Notes: generated by a model from the sequence alone, not told the origin. A stretch of DNA of 64,000 nt from Helichrysum umbraculigerum (GCA_949592205.1 CATIUR010000002.1:1989001-2053000), one strand, 5' to 3'; shown: positions 25,350 through 36,565, counted from the first letter of the stretch. Made by a program: numbers and translations.

Positions 25350-26576
25350 CTATATGTCAGGAGATCCTAGCGGCTTCCTTGCATCCATCAGTAAACACAA
25401 GTGGTAATATTGGTACATACCTAAGAAATTAAGGCAGCTTAAGGCTAGGGTATGTCCAATATGAGGAGATGATTCAAAGTGAGGGACTTGTTCTACTGGA
25501 GGTATTACAAATCTCTTAACTTTGATTACCTCCGTGGGCAAAATGGGTTGGTCAAAGGTGTCCTCACCACTCCAAGACGTATACATCATTATGTTGTGGA
25601 GAGATGGTTTGTAAGACAACCATGATGCAAAACCCACCTTACTTCTTATGGTCTTTGAGTTGGTGAGAATGTTGTACTCTGGGCATGGAGGTGGGACAGT
25701 ATCCGTTGAGGTCTCCAATCTTGTAGCAACATTCTCATCAACTACTTGGGCAATTGGCTGGTCTAAGGTAGCAGGTTCAACTAGATCAACGGGTGATTCA
25801 TCGAGAAAGATATGTGAGATATTATCCACCACAACTAGTTGTGTGATAGCATCAACCACGTCGGTTTAAATTGGGATGAAATCACTACTCAGAGTTGGTG
25901 TGCATTCCTCCGGTCCTTCTGAAGCTGAGTCTTCTATGTAAATCTCCACCTCCGGGTTCTCCATTTCTATCTCTTCGTCTACCTCGTCATCCTCGTCACT
26001 CCGGCCAAGAGTTTCAAGTTGCAATGACTCGGAAAGCTCCTCTAGAATGAACTCCTCATCGGTTTCGGATGTAGATAGGTTGAGAATAGGTGGAAGTGAG
26101 GATTTAGAAGATTGGGTAGGTGAAGGGTTTGGAGAAGTTTTGCAACCAGGCTCATAAGATGGAAAGTCTATGTCAAGTGAAGTAGGTGTGGTGTGTGAAT
26201 GCCTTTCGTCTTCCTGTAACCTATGGTCAGTTGTAACTTGATCCTTAATTCCCTTACTTCTCACTTGGACTAGTGTTTGTATTTTAGACAGCCTATCATT
26301 GCATCTTCTAAGCATGTCATCTTGTTCTTTAAGTAATTGTTCAAGTGGGTCGTAAGAGGATGAGAAAGTAGCATTACTGCTGAGATAAGCTATGGGCATA
26401 TCTCTCAAGTCAGAACTTTCATACGGTTGTGGTTCATGTACAGGGTAAGATGAGTGTGGGTAGACTTTGAATGGTTTAGGATAGTAAGTTTGGTATTGCT
26501 GTTGTTGGACAGCATAAGGGTCATACTGGTATTGTGATTGAGGATCTAAATACCCTATGTTATCTGAACAATTCAT
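25350..26576 (-). pseudogene. ORF of unknown function in the LARD-like element, one internal stop
   Basis: Starting at ATG 26576 on the minus strand, 236 codons run to a TAA (25866-25868). The same frame then continues open to 25350, so one stop divides a frame of about 408 codons. The first part is rich in Gln, Tyr, Pro and Ser (DPYAVQQQQYQTYYPKPF), with a short helical stretch (EQLLKEQDDMLRRCNDRL) and a strongly acidic end. The second part ends QYYHLCLLMDARKPLGSPDI. No zinc knuckle, protease or polymerase motif is present. Its place just inside the primer site is where gag normally begins, so a diverged gag or structural protein is possible. I do not recognise the family. Confidence 0.6.
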
Positions 26577-26887
26577 ACTATACCTTTGACATTCATTATC
26601 TAAGTGGGCATCATCCTACGTCTATCTTGGATTGACTTAACAAGACTATCTAATTGATCTTTTAGTTGTTGTAAAGTTGCCATTGCCAAGTTATCAGTGA
26701 AGACAGCACAAGAAGAAGGTTTTCAGAATTAAAGTTGTTGTATGGTGGGAAGTTATTCTAAGCTAATCTAAGCTAATTTAATCTAATTATGCTAATCAAC
26801 GGGCATAAAGTAACTTCTGACAAGGACGGTGAATCCAAGTCAAAAAGGATCGCTTAAAAACTAATCTATCTAAACAGGCTCCGAATC

Positions 26888-26919
26888 GTACTACCGTCCC
26901 CGGCAGCGGTGCCAAAAAC
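26888..26919 (-). other. primer-binding site of the LARD-like element
   Basis: On the minus strand, right after the 5' LTR, comes TTTTTGGCACCGCTGCCGGG. It is close to the TGGCGCCG...GCCGGGGA primer sites of Tat/Athila-type plant gypsy elements. Confidence 0.7.
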
Positions 26920-26920
26920 T

Positions 26921-29394
26921 TGATGTGTCCCGAAACGGTCGTTCACACAACGAGACACATCAGTGGGATGGTAAGTTTTAAATTTATAAGAGTCGGGGGG
27001 AGCCTAATCCTCCGAACTACCTACTAATACTAGGTACGAATACCTGATATAAGTATGTGGTAAGGATGATCCAGGGTCGTTCCTCACGACGGCAGAATTG
27101 AAACAGAGCTAGTTCCGACAAATCAGTAATTAAGCTAGGGTTGAGTAGATTGATAGAAAGTTGTTTTGGTTTTTATTATCTAATTATCTAATTAAACTAC
27201 TAAAACTAAGAAAGCGTAAAAGTAAAAATGGAGGGTTGTGCTTGCTATGACTTCATTAGTTTATGCATGGGGTGATGTTTAAGATTTAAGTATGAAAACG
27301 TCTTTTAAAGATTTGTGTCTTGCTTTCGTCTAAGTATTCACAGTGTAAACACTAACACCCTACTGTTTGATTTCTCAGACAGTATGTCACTGAGTAGTTA
27401 GGTTATGGTGATTCTGATCAGAGGAGGCTGCTCAATTCTTCAACACTTTCCATATGGTGGAGAAGTGACCCTTCTTGGAATAGTATTCCTGGGCGCATGA
27501 GATAGAGTAACAGACCCACTAAAAGTTTTGACCGTTCTTAACACTGTGAGGATACTAAGGCTAGGCAAGGCATTTAAGATTAAGACTTGGTTTGGTGACT
27601 GCTAACTTTACATTAATGGTCTTTGTTTAGTCCAGAGCTGTGTGGTTCAACGAGGATGTGACACATTCTTCAGCCTATGACAGTTCCTTAGCTTTCCCAC
27701 GTATTTAAACGTTATACGAAGTACTGTGCCGTTTTACGGTCTTTCCGGTGCCACATACTTTATGGTCACTCTGGACTAGTTTAACTAAGTTTGTATTAAC
27801 GTTTAACCATCTATGATATAAACCAGCCCTCACTACAATCCCAATAAATCCCTGATTGATTCACGGTGTACTATACGAAAGGTTTTGGCAGTATTTCCAC
27901 AGCTACACAATTCAGACCATGTTGATTTGTTTGATTTGAAAACACAGATAGGTAGTGACCGGTTGATCAAGGTACATGACTCCTTGTCATACAGGTTCTA
28001 ACCACATTTATTGGAGGAAAGGCGTTTAGGTTTAGAAATTCATAAATGTAAAGTTAACAGTACGCCGGTTTTCAATATGTAACAATTGGGAACATTATTC
28101 CACAACGGATTGTGCCCACGACTTTCATAGCTTCCACGTTCCGTACTACACACATTCGTGATGTTTCCGGCGCTATACAAATGAAAGCCGTATAACGTTA
28201 CCTCCGTTGTTTCATAACGATAGTATCCCAATTGTATATCTAAAGTAACATCACCCGCAATACATAAACTAACTACATCATAACAAGCACAAGGTAACTA
28301 CTCCCTACTCATAACAAACAATCCTAAATCTAGCATAGCAACAATAATAATAATCATCATTATGAAAGATAAGGAAAGAGATAACCGAATGTAACGCGTA
28401 GTTTGAATAATGTTGAAAGAATACACGAGCGTAACCTCCGCAATATCTTGGACAATATTACAAATAAGACCCTCGAAATATCCCTAACACTATTACAAGA
28501 GTAGCCCCTCCGTTAGTCTTGGTTTAATATTAACCAAGAACTAACTAACTAAAACCCTACTAATTCTCCTCTAACTCCTAAGAGTAGTGCTAGAGAGAGA
28601 ATGCTAAACTAGAGAGAGAAAGAAAGAGTGTGTGAGAGAGAAAGTGAGAATTCTTGTTGAAGAATGGTGTGTGGAATGAGGTGAATGAGCCCTCTATTTA
28701 TAGGCAAGCCTTGGATCCAAGAGTGCAAGTCCACAAGCATACGTACAAGCACACGAAGCAAGGAAGAGGCCGTGTGAGAGCAAAAGAGGCCGTACACGGC
28801 CTAAACAGGGCCATACACGGCCTGTTTAGGGCCGTACACGACTATATCATGGCCGTACACGGCTTCATGGTGGCCGTGTGCCAGGCCGTGTGATTTCTTC
28901 GGCTTTTCTCGCAACTTCGGAAGGCCGTATCTTCTTCGTTTCGCGTCCGTTTGACTTGATTCTTTCGCCTATGGCTTCGTAATTCCGTTACGCTTCTAAT
29001 GATGCCAATTTGGTAGAAATTGGATGTGTGGGGCCCAGGCGTGTCCAGAATACGTTTTGTAGCTTTCGGCTGCGCTGTAACTTGCATAACTTTTTCATCC
29101 TTGATCCGTTTTGAGCAATCCTTATATCCACGTTCTCGTAATCTCCATAGCTACAAAATAAGATAATTGTGAGGTCTTGGTATGGAGTTTACAGTAGATT
29201 TAGGGTTTGGCTCAATTCGGTGCCTATTTCGGTTAGTTTTCTGACCTTTTTGCATGATTTTCACAGGACTGGCAAGTTTATACCTTTCTAACAAAAGTTA
29301 ATGAATAATGATTATTTTAAGATGTATTTGTTAGAAAAGAGCTAAATATGGGACAAATAATGCATGTAAAAACGTGACTTTTTGCGCTACATCA
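26921..29394 (-). repeat. 5' LTR of the LARD-like element
   Basis: Same length as the partner at 19353-21826. It carries the same palindrome cluster (28767-28892), in which two of the palindromes have a broken arm. Confidence 0.92.
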
Positions 29395-29406
29395 CTCTAA
29401 TACCAC
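29395..29406 (-). other. copia primer-binding site, split by the nested element
   Basis: The minus-strand sequence GTGGTATTAGAG lies directly after the 5' LTR end GGGCAACA and matches initiator-Met tRNA primer sites except for one base. The duplicated CTCTA shows that the LARD-like element landed in this site; the rest continues at 19352 and leftwards. Confidence 0.8.
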
Positions 29407-29740
29407 TGTTGCCCAGGAATTCAATTGAACACAAACAATATAAAGAATTACTCTTTATTAATCAATATCAATAATAATGTTTACAATACAATCACTGTAA
29501 CTTTTGTGTTATGTTTTCTGTTAATCTAATACATATATATACATGATGAACCGGTGCCATTCCAACCATTACAATGGTTCGGTTGGTGGTTATTGGCGGT
29601 TGTATCCCTTGCCAAAAGTCACGCCCTTTCCTTGTGTCTCTTCGTTTATAACTACCCGTTTCTTTCTATTGTGTCTAATGGTCTGCGGCCTTCTTCAAAA
29701 TCAAACCGTGCTTTGGCCAGTTTGACATTACAGTCCAACA
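29407..29740 (-). repeat. 5' LTR of the copia element
   Basis: 334 bp, with perfect ends TGTTG (left) and CAACA (right), followed by the target duplication TTTGT (29741-29745). Confidence 0.88.
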
Positions 29741-30657
29741 TTTGTTTCCTTTTTCTCGTACTAGGGCAAAAAATTTTAAAATTTTGAGACTCCTTTCATA
29801 TATTTTAATTTATATCTATGTTATGCATGAATACTAGTACAAAATGTTTTGTGTTGTTTGTTCTCTCTCTTGCGTTCTTTGTATGCTGTGTACTTGTGTA
29901 GTGCTACAATAATGGTATTTTGTGGTCAACTTACAGGGACCAGAAAGAAACATAAGAGATGTTAACTTGCCAGGTGATGCAACCATTTCAACCAAAGAAT
30001 TACCTGAGGTACAAGTTTGACTTATTCTCTCAAGGGAAAAGATTGTTTTATGTTTGTGTTTGCTAGTGTTCCAATATGAGTAATGTGTCATCTAGATCTT
30101 AAGGTTTCAATTGATAGTTAGGCTACTTAGGGGAGAAACTATATTATCTAAAACATAGAATCTAAGCTAGTAAAATTTGAGAAGATTGTTTTCACTTTGC
30201 AACTTTTACGTTAATGTTTTGGCCCTGTTATCAGGTGACATCGGAGGCAAAGAAAAGAGCCGCTGAAGCCAAATCAAGAGCAGATGATGCCTTCAGACGG
30301 AAGGAGTATTCCATGGCTGTAGATGCTTATACTCAGGTATGCAATATTTTCATTGTTTGTGTTCTCAAATTTTTATATAAAATGTTAGAAACATGATGAA
30401 CACAAAGTTAAAACCTCTATTCGCTTTTGATTAGGGTCAGTGTAACTTCATTGGTGTATCTTGAGAATGCAAATATAGAAATTTATATCTTCTAACGTTT
30501 TCTTTATTTAGTGAAAGATGTTAATTTTTTTTATAAATCTAATCTGTACATGGTGCCGATGAAAAAGGCAATCGATAATGATCCGAGTGATGCTGCTTTG
30601 TTTTCTAATCGGAGCCTTTGTTGGATACGCCTTGGCCAAGCTGATCAGGCATTAATG

Positions 30658-32986
30658 TGTAACACCCCCAAATTTAATGATTTGCGAAAGCATACTTTTG
30701 GGTGTTACTAATCAATAACAAAGCACAAAGATATATAGTAAACGACTCTATATGCGTCGTTTTAACAAAAATATATTGACATTGAAATGTTTACAACATT
30801 TATAGCTTTACATAGCTCGAGTTTAAATAAAAGGAGATTCCAGTACATAAGTACTTGTACAAAATATACTAATGCAAGAAAATCTCAAATGTCTGTATGC
30901 TGACTCGAGCTAAAAGTCCTGGAGCAGAAACAACCTACTGCTTGGTACCTGCGATACATGCTAGAATGGGTCAGCTAAAGCTGGTGAGCTCACAGGTTTG
31001 AAATCAAGTAATATAATATGAACCGCAAGATTTAAATAATTGAATTGCATCCAGCAATTGATATTGTATATGTATACAGCCATGAGCACATAGTTGAGCT
31101 TAGCTCGAGGGCCGGGTCCCCTAAAGAGAATTCCGGGCGAGGTGCCTCCACGAATGCCTAATCAACATTCGTCTTCCCAAATATTAGTACGTCCGTTTAC
31201 CCAGTTAGTGCTTGCTAACCCGAACGATGAGGGTCAATCCTATATGGTACCATATACTAATATTCACGCTACAACGTATTAACAACTATGCTGACGGAGG
31301 ACTTTAAATGATTAATTGTGAAAAACTCATGTAGTATATGAAATGTTTGTACTTGCGTTCACATGTTAAAAATGAGCAATATATCACACCCCTGAATAAA
31401 ATAGTAAAAAGAGGGGCTATGAGACTCACCTGAGTCTGAAAGCGTTTAAATAAACGTAAGTTGATTAGCCGAGTGATGAAGTCCAAAGACTTGTAACCTG
31501 AGGGTGTCCACGACACGCGATGGTTATAAACATGATTGGGTAACTCAAAAGATCACCCTTGTAGTTGTTACACAACTATATATATGTCTAAATTACTACG
31601 ATTTGGTTGATTTGTTAAGTGTTTGAAAACGTGTACGGCCCGTTGGTGATTAATTGTAATAATAGTCCTGATGTTATCACATTGATTTCGAAGTGTTATA
31701 CTCGAAAAGTATATTCCATTATGTTTGAAAAGTTGTATCGTATAAGCGTTTTGAAGTCATACAAGTTTGACACTTGGTGAGAAATGTGCTTACGGAATCT
31801 AAGTACGGGGGTCCGGGGGCAGCGCCCCTGACGGGGTCCAAGGGGTTGGCCCCTGGCTGGGGTCGAGATGCCAGGTCAGCTCGAAAAATTTTTATTTCTA
31901 CTATATTGCTTTGGTGAAAAACGCATCTGGGATCTGAATTCGGGTAAAATTGAGTGATAAATTTCGAGTCTCGACACTTAGTAAAAATCTGAGTTTTCTG
32001 TGTTTTGCGACACAATATGCGACACAAAAGTTTGTCATGCGACACAAGGGTTGTGTCACATAGTAATGCGACACAAGAGCTTAGCGACACAAGGGTTGTG
32101 TCGCATAAGCGTTCGATGCTAAATCAATAGCGACATAAGGGTTGTGTCGTATTTGGTTTACGACACACGGTGCGACATAATGGTACGACACAAAATACGA
32201 CACAATATGGTTTATGCGACACAACATGCGACACAAGCGTTGTGTCGCAAAGATGAACACCAGCCCAGAAAGTTTCGGCTGTCGAGATTTTTCGACCCAA
32301 AACGCAAATCTAACTCATTTTTAGGTAATAAAATCGTGTTTTCTTTATATATTTGGATATATAGATGTTATATAAACATTCAAACATCAAAATAATACAT
32401 CAAAATGAGTAAATCTAAGTTTTTAGAAATTTTCTTACAATTGCAAATCGGGAGAGATGTAGTCCGAAAATGATGCTAGTGCTTTTGTTAATCTTGTTCC
32501 CCTTGTAATGGTGATTCCGAAAATGTGAGTTTTGTTGTCGGTTTTGCGAGATCCGAAAATTTGGAAGATTTGGTTGAGAGAGTTTGTGTGTGTGTGGGTT
32601 TTTGTTGAAATGGAAATGAAAGAGAGAAATGGGGAGGAGGTGAGGTGTAGGTGAAAGCCTCACCTTTCAGTCCCCGCTCCGTGATCCGCGCGGTGTTCGT
32701 TTTCTCCGTCATTTAACGTTTTAATAAATATTTTATATGTTTAATTATAAGTTTTAAAAATACAAATTATTACGCGTTATTTTTATTGAAATATTTCACC
32801 AACGTCCATATTTATGGAACCGAAATACATTCGATTTAAATTGCGTACGATTTAATCAAATCGCAAAGTTTGTATATATTCAACAATATATATTTCGATA
32901 CATAAATTAGCCTAATACAGAACTAATTACATGTATTAACAGTGAATTAGGCACTAATTGCTAGTCCTAATTTGGCGGGTGTTACA
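30658..32986. repeat. solo LTR inside a TPR coding exon
   Basis: Ends TGTAACACCC and GGGTGTTACA form an inverted repeat. The flanks are TAATG (30653-30657) and TAATA (32987-32991), a 5-bp duplication with one change. The gene's frame resumes correctly if the insert and one duplicate are subtracted. No internal region or second LTR is present. A palindrome cluster lies at 32009-32250. Orientation cannot be decided because the ends are symmetrical. Confidence 0.87.
32009..32250. repeat. cluster of GCGACACAA / TTGTGTCGC palindromes
   Basis: More than ten GCGACACAA-type units in both orientations. Several form perfect hairpins with 3-base loops, for example arms at 32084-32092 and 32096-32104, and TGCGACACAA with TTGTGTCGCA at 32227-32249. 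Confidence 0.8.
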
Positions 32987-33797
32987 TAATAGATGCACAA
33001 TCTTGTAGGGGATTGAGACCCAACTGGGTAAAAGCTTGGTATCGAGAGGGTTCAGCTTTGCGTGTGTTGCAGGCATGCTCTTTGCTTAACTTTAATAATC
33101 TATATGTGAGCTAATTTAACATGACAATTTTAGGTTAAATCATTCGGCTCCCTTGTCCATTGCAGAGGTTTGAAGAAGCAGCAAATGCATTTTATGAGGG
33201 AGTTAAGCTTGAACCTGAAAATATGGAGGTTGTACATGCTTTCAGGTAAAACTGAAAATATGGAGGTTGAAAATATGTTTTATCGGTAAAATTATAATGC
33301 CATGAGCATTGACTTAGTAGTTGCATAAGTTGTGAATTTTATTACGAAGTGGTTGAAATGTCTCATAGTCCTTGAAACTATTTGTTTAGTAATACGCAAA
33401 AATTCGTGAGTCTTGGACATATGGTTTATATTGATTTGAAAGTTTGGTGTTGAATAAAGTCATAAACTACAATGTACACGTACTACAAATATATAATTTG
33501 AGAATGGGATAGAAGGATAGAACTATAGAAAACCATTCGGGATAGGTCTTACAGTTTGTGGGTAAATTAGTGAACCGACCATTGGTATCTTCTCTAATTC
33601 CTACTTCGTTATGATGAGTGGTTAACCAATATGGTCAAGGATCTAAAATACCATGTTTTCAATAAAATTAGGTTTTGGTGGACATAGTATAATTGTATTC
33701 TGTATATAGTATCTCTCATGTTACCTTGTTCTTGACATCTCACAGGGAAGCGGTTGAAGCAGGAAGAAAATTTCATGCTGTAAACAAGGAAAACTGA

Positions 33798-34683
33798 TTT
33801 TAGACTTGGAAAAGTGAAAACTTGAGGTATATTTACCTTCATTATTCCGATTGCATTTCGAATTCGGGTACCCTTAATATTGGTAATTATCTTGTTGACT
33901 CGAATGCTGCTTTTTAATTACTAATGTTATGTAAATGAGGATGTAGACTCCGTTAACTTCTCCAGATCTCATTGAAAAAGTTTGAACGAATTGCAGGAAC
34001 GGTCTATGATCGACAACAAACTCTACAACACACATATACACACAAGGGATTCAGGACGATGTTTGTTTGTCAGATCATTGCAACTTATGAGGGTTATCTT
34101 CATGACTAAACTTTATGATAGTGGTTGTTAAAGCGTACTAGCGTGATATTATAGATATCGTACATTTGATGTGATTCGTTTTTGTTCTTCTATGTTTGGA
34201 TTATGAGTTTTTTCTTTATGATTATGATTATTGGATGGATGTAAACATATATTGACCTCTTATTTTTGTTAATTCGGGTCATTAGAAATTACTGTAATGT
34301 TTTAAGACAATTTTAGATTAAAAACAGAACACAACTTTGTAATTGTTATTATCCAACTACAAGCAGATTATTAGCTTCAAGTCAAATAAATTTTAAGTTT
34401 TGCTAGGCAAATTCAAACCTTGCTCATAATTATGGTCCTGATTTAATTAGAAAGTAATCTTGTATATATCAACCACAACCAATTAATCATTAACCAGCGT
34501 GATAAATAAAATAATTAATTACAAAAATAAAATATATTGAATGACAATAACGGATGGACTCGTGGACTAAGACATACTTGAATTAAGATTAAAATCTAAG
34601 CCAAAAATAAAACATTACATGTCTCTTAAAGCATCTCAGATTACAATAATAATGATCTTACTAATTACATGATCAACTACTAA
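33798..34683. other. 3' flank of the TPR gene; spacer
   Basis: Probably includes the 3' UTR of the TPR gene. No further gene, repeat or RNA was recognised. Confidence 0.5.
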
Positions 34684-35841
34684 TTAACATGTGATCGCAT
34701 AAGCATTTGAGTTGAAGGCATGTATCGCAAGCGAGCTGTTTCGATACATTCGAATATTTGCTTCACATCCATCTTCCAGAACAACTTCCTTTAAATCGTG
34801 ATTCTTCGGATCGTAAACATACATATGCTTTCCTTGTTCACCCGTAAATAACATGGCCCCTTCTTTGTTCCAACATCCAGTTACACGTATAGGCCCGTTA
34901 CAATTCGGTGTTTCATCCGAAAACTCCAACAGACAACGCATCACCCATTCGTTCTCCTTCAATATCCACACATCAACACTAACACCAACATCATTATACA
35001 CGTATGCAACTTCACCATTTAAATCAACCAAATATTGATTAATCCAACTGGCATCTTTTCGTTTTGGAGGATCAATCAATAGAAATTCCTCTTTTTTCAC
35101 ATCAAAACACACTACCTTTTTCTTTTCATCAATTGGTAGCGTGAAACTATAATAATCAACCAACCAATGTAAACATCCGTTAGCAAATACACCTTCACCG
35201 GTTATTGGATACGACTTGATTTGTGATATCTCCTTCCATGACCCCGAGCGCAAGTCGTAAACAAGGGTGTATAGTTTCTCATTGACAACATCAATGTTTG
35301 GTTTTTCACTAACAACACAAACTACCTTGAAAGTATTGGTAGAATAATCAAAACCGATACCTCCAGACCACAAGTGTAGCGGTTGAACACCAGACGAAAT
35401 CTCAAGTGGGGGCAACTCATAGTATAGTTTACTAAGAGGATTGATCACCGTCAAAGAGATGCCACAATCGCTGTCTTCTGATAACTTAGCAAGGATTAGC
35501 CCATTACAAGAACCAAGAACCAATTTGCTTAGACGTTCAAAGGCAGATGAATCCTTACGCCGAAAGTCCAACACTTGGTCCTTCTTAACCTTCACAGAAT
35601 CAGAAGCACCATCTTCTTCGAGGGTATGCAAAAAACTCATATTGCAACATACAGCGGAATCAGAAGCAAGAAACTGTTGCAACATTAAGGGTATGGGTTC
35701 ATCTTTACGACGAATGTTTTCAAGGACAGGATCATTGTTATATTTGCAAAATTCTTTGCAAACACACGACAAACAAGACAAATCTTTGATTCGCAGTCTG
35801 GAGAAGATGTCAAAAACATTATCTTTGGGCAACTCATCCAT
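34684..35841 (-). CDS. F-box protein with F-box-associated (FBA) domain
   Basis: A single intact exon of 385 codons. Residues 3-40 form the F-box (LPKDNVFDIFSRLRIKDLSC, then CVCKEFCKYNNDP), which binds SKP1 in SCF ubiquitin ligases. Residues ~105-330 look like the beta-propeller-like FBA region that selects a target: GSCNGLILAKL, NPLSKLYYELPPL, GFDYSTNTFKVV, VYDLRSGSWKEI, GVFANGCLHWLV and WVMRCLLEF are the usual landmarks in the usual order. Length is typical of the family, and the ATG directly precedes the F-box. Introns are absent, as in many members of this fast-evolving plant family. The substrate cannot be predicted. It is the only gene in the window with an unbroken plant coding frame. 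Confidence 0.93.
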   Translation of the reverse strand: MDELPKDNVFDIFSRLRIKDLSCLSCVCKEFCKYNNDPVLENIRRKDEPIPLMLQQFLASDSAVCCNMSFLHTLEEDGASDSVKVKKDQVLDFRRKDSSAFERLSKLVLGSCNGLILAKLSEDSDCGISLTVINPLSKLYYELPPLEISSGVQPLHLWSGGIGFDYSTNTFKVVCVVSEKPNIDVVNEKLYTLVYDLRSGSWKEISQIKSYPITGEGVFANGCLHWLVDYYSFTLPIDEKKKVVCFDVKKEEFLLIDPPKRKDASWINQYLVDLNGEVAYVYNDVGVSVDVWILKENEWVMRCLLEFSDETPNCNGPIRVTGCWNKEGAMLFTGEQGKHMYVYDPKNHDLKEVVLEDGCEANIRMYRNSSLAIHAFNSNAYAITC

Positions 35842-36557
35842 GATTGTGGATTTTTGAAAGATGAAGTAGTGTTTAGTATGACGCTTCTAAAAAGGTGTTT
35901 AGTATTATTCGTACGTGTTTAATGAATGAATTGAGTACTAATGAGATATTTATAGATTAATAAATCCTTATGATATTAGGATTTGGTACTTGGCAGTATT
36001 CATTAAATAAGAAAGAATACTTGGGTCCCAAGGTTTTGTGTAGATAAGAAATAATTAAAAGATTTGTCGAATACTTTGTATTAAACTTGTGTTAATATTC
36101 TTTACATATGATTAAATTGTTAATTGAAATTCTAACCAGGATTCATTTGCCCGTCGCAATGCAACGAGAATGAAACTGTCATTTTTTGTCGACTTTAAAT
36201 TCATACATAATGGTATTTGCCACAAACATCGAAAATGTTATTTGTAATCTTTATGGCTATAAATAACAATCACCTTCAATAAAATAACCATCAACATCCT
36301 TCAATCGCGTAAAACCGTCAATCATATGTAGTTAAATAGCATTAACAATATTATTTAATTTTTTTTAAGCATATATAATCTACCAACTACCCACGAAAAA
36401 TTGGTTGTTATCCATATTCATTAGGGCAATGTTAAGCAAAATCTTTTAGAGAAAGAAGATGCAACCTTTTATCAGTTATTGTCGTTTATTTAAGAAAAAT
36501 GTCCACGGTGAAAGGATATTGTTGGTTTCTCTTGTGTTTTAGTCCTCCATGAATGAA
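35842..36557. other. upstream region of the F-box gene
   Basis: Should contain the F-box gene promoter (minus strand). No clear motif can be assigned. A TTTGTCG...GTGTTAATATTC-type AT-rich spacer continues to the LINE. Confidence 0.4.
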
Positions 36558-36565
36558 TTATAGAT

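Larger units (their letters stand above)
19353..29394 (-). mobile_element. large non-autonomous gypsy-like LTR element (LARD-like)
   Basis: Two LTRs of equal length (2474 bp; 19353-21826 and 26921-29394) have ends TGATG...CATCA and a perfect 5-bp duplication CTCTA (19348-19352, 29395-29399). By eye I count about 32 substitutions and no indels between them, about 1.3%, so the insertion is fairly recent. Reading on the minus strand, the primer site follows the right LTR. The 5.1-kb interior has one interrupted ORF of unknown function and no protease, reverse transcriptase, RNase H or integrase motifs, so movement would need proteins from a partner element. Confidence 0.92.
14691..29740 (-). mobile_element. 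Ty1/copia-type LTR retrotransposon, non-autonomous remnant, host of two nested insertions
   Basis: Two related LTRs (14691 to about 15069, and 29407-29740) have ends TGTTG...CAACA and are flanked by a perfect 5-bp duplication TTTGT (14686-14690, 29741-29745). On the minus strand the right LTR is the 5' LTR, followed by GTGGTATTAGAG (29406-29395), a near match to the initiator-Met tRNA primer site. The interior, once the solo LTR and the large gypsy-like element are subtracted, is about 2.1 kb. It holds only a broken gag fragment and tandem repeats; there is no integrase, reverse transcriptase or RNase H. It lies in an intron of the ankyrin/TPR gene. Confidence 0.88.
14393..33797 (+). pseudogene. 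ankyrin/TPR repeat protein gene, 3' half, broken by insertions
   Basis: Coding exons: 14393-14545 (ankyrin repeat, QVAAARGNRDAVELLL), 29937-30008, 30235-30336 (AEAKSRADDAFRRKEYSMAV, first TPR helices), 30568-30657 continued at 32992-33072 (LFSNRSLCWIRLGQADQAL, then RGLRPNWVKAWYREGSALR), 33166-33245 (FEEAANAFYEGVKLEPEN) and 33746-33797 (EAVEAGRKFHAVNKEN, stop). The order matches plant ankyrin-TPR proteins such as Arabidopsis At3g04710, thought to bind chaperones or other proteins. Defects: a TAG at the last codon of the ankyrin exon (probably CAG once), a 2.3-kb solo LTR inside the fourth exon, a GC instead of GT donor at 33073, and no upstream ankyrin exons in the preceding 5.6 kb. Apart from these, phases join correctly. 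Confidence 0.85.

Noticed and set aside
29407..29740. Short LTR with Met-tRNA primer site, considered as a retrozyme
   Set aside because: No hammerhead core (CTGATGA with GAAA) could be found in the LTR, and a gag fragment is present inside.
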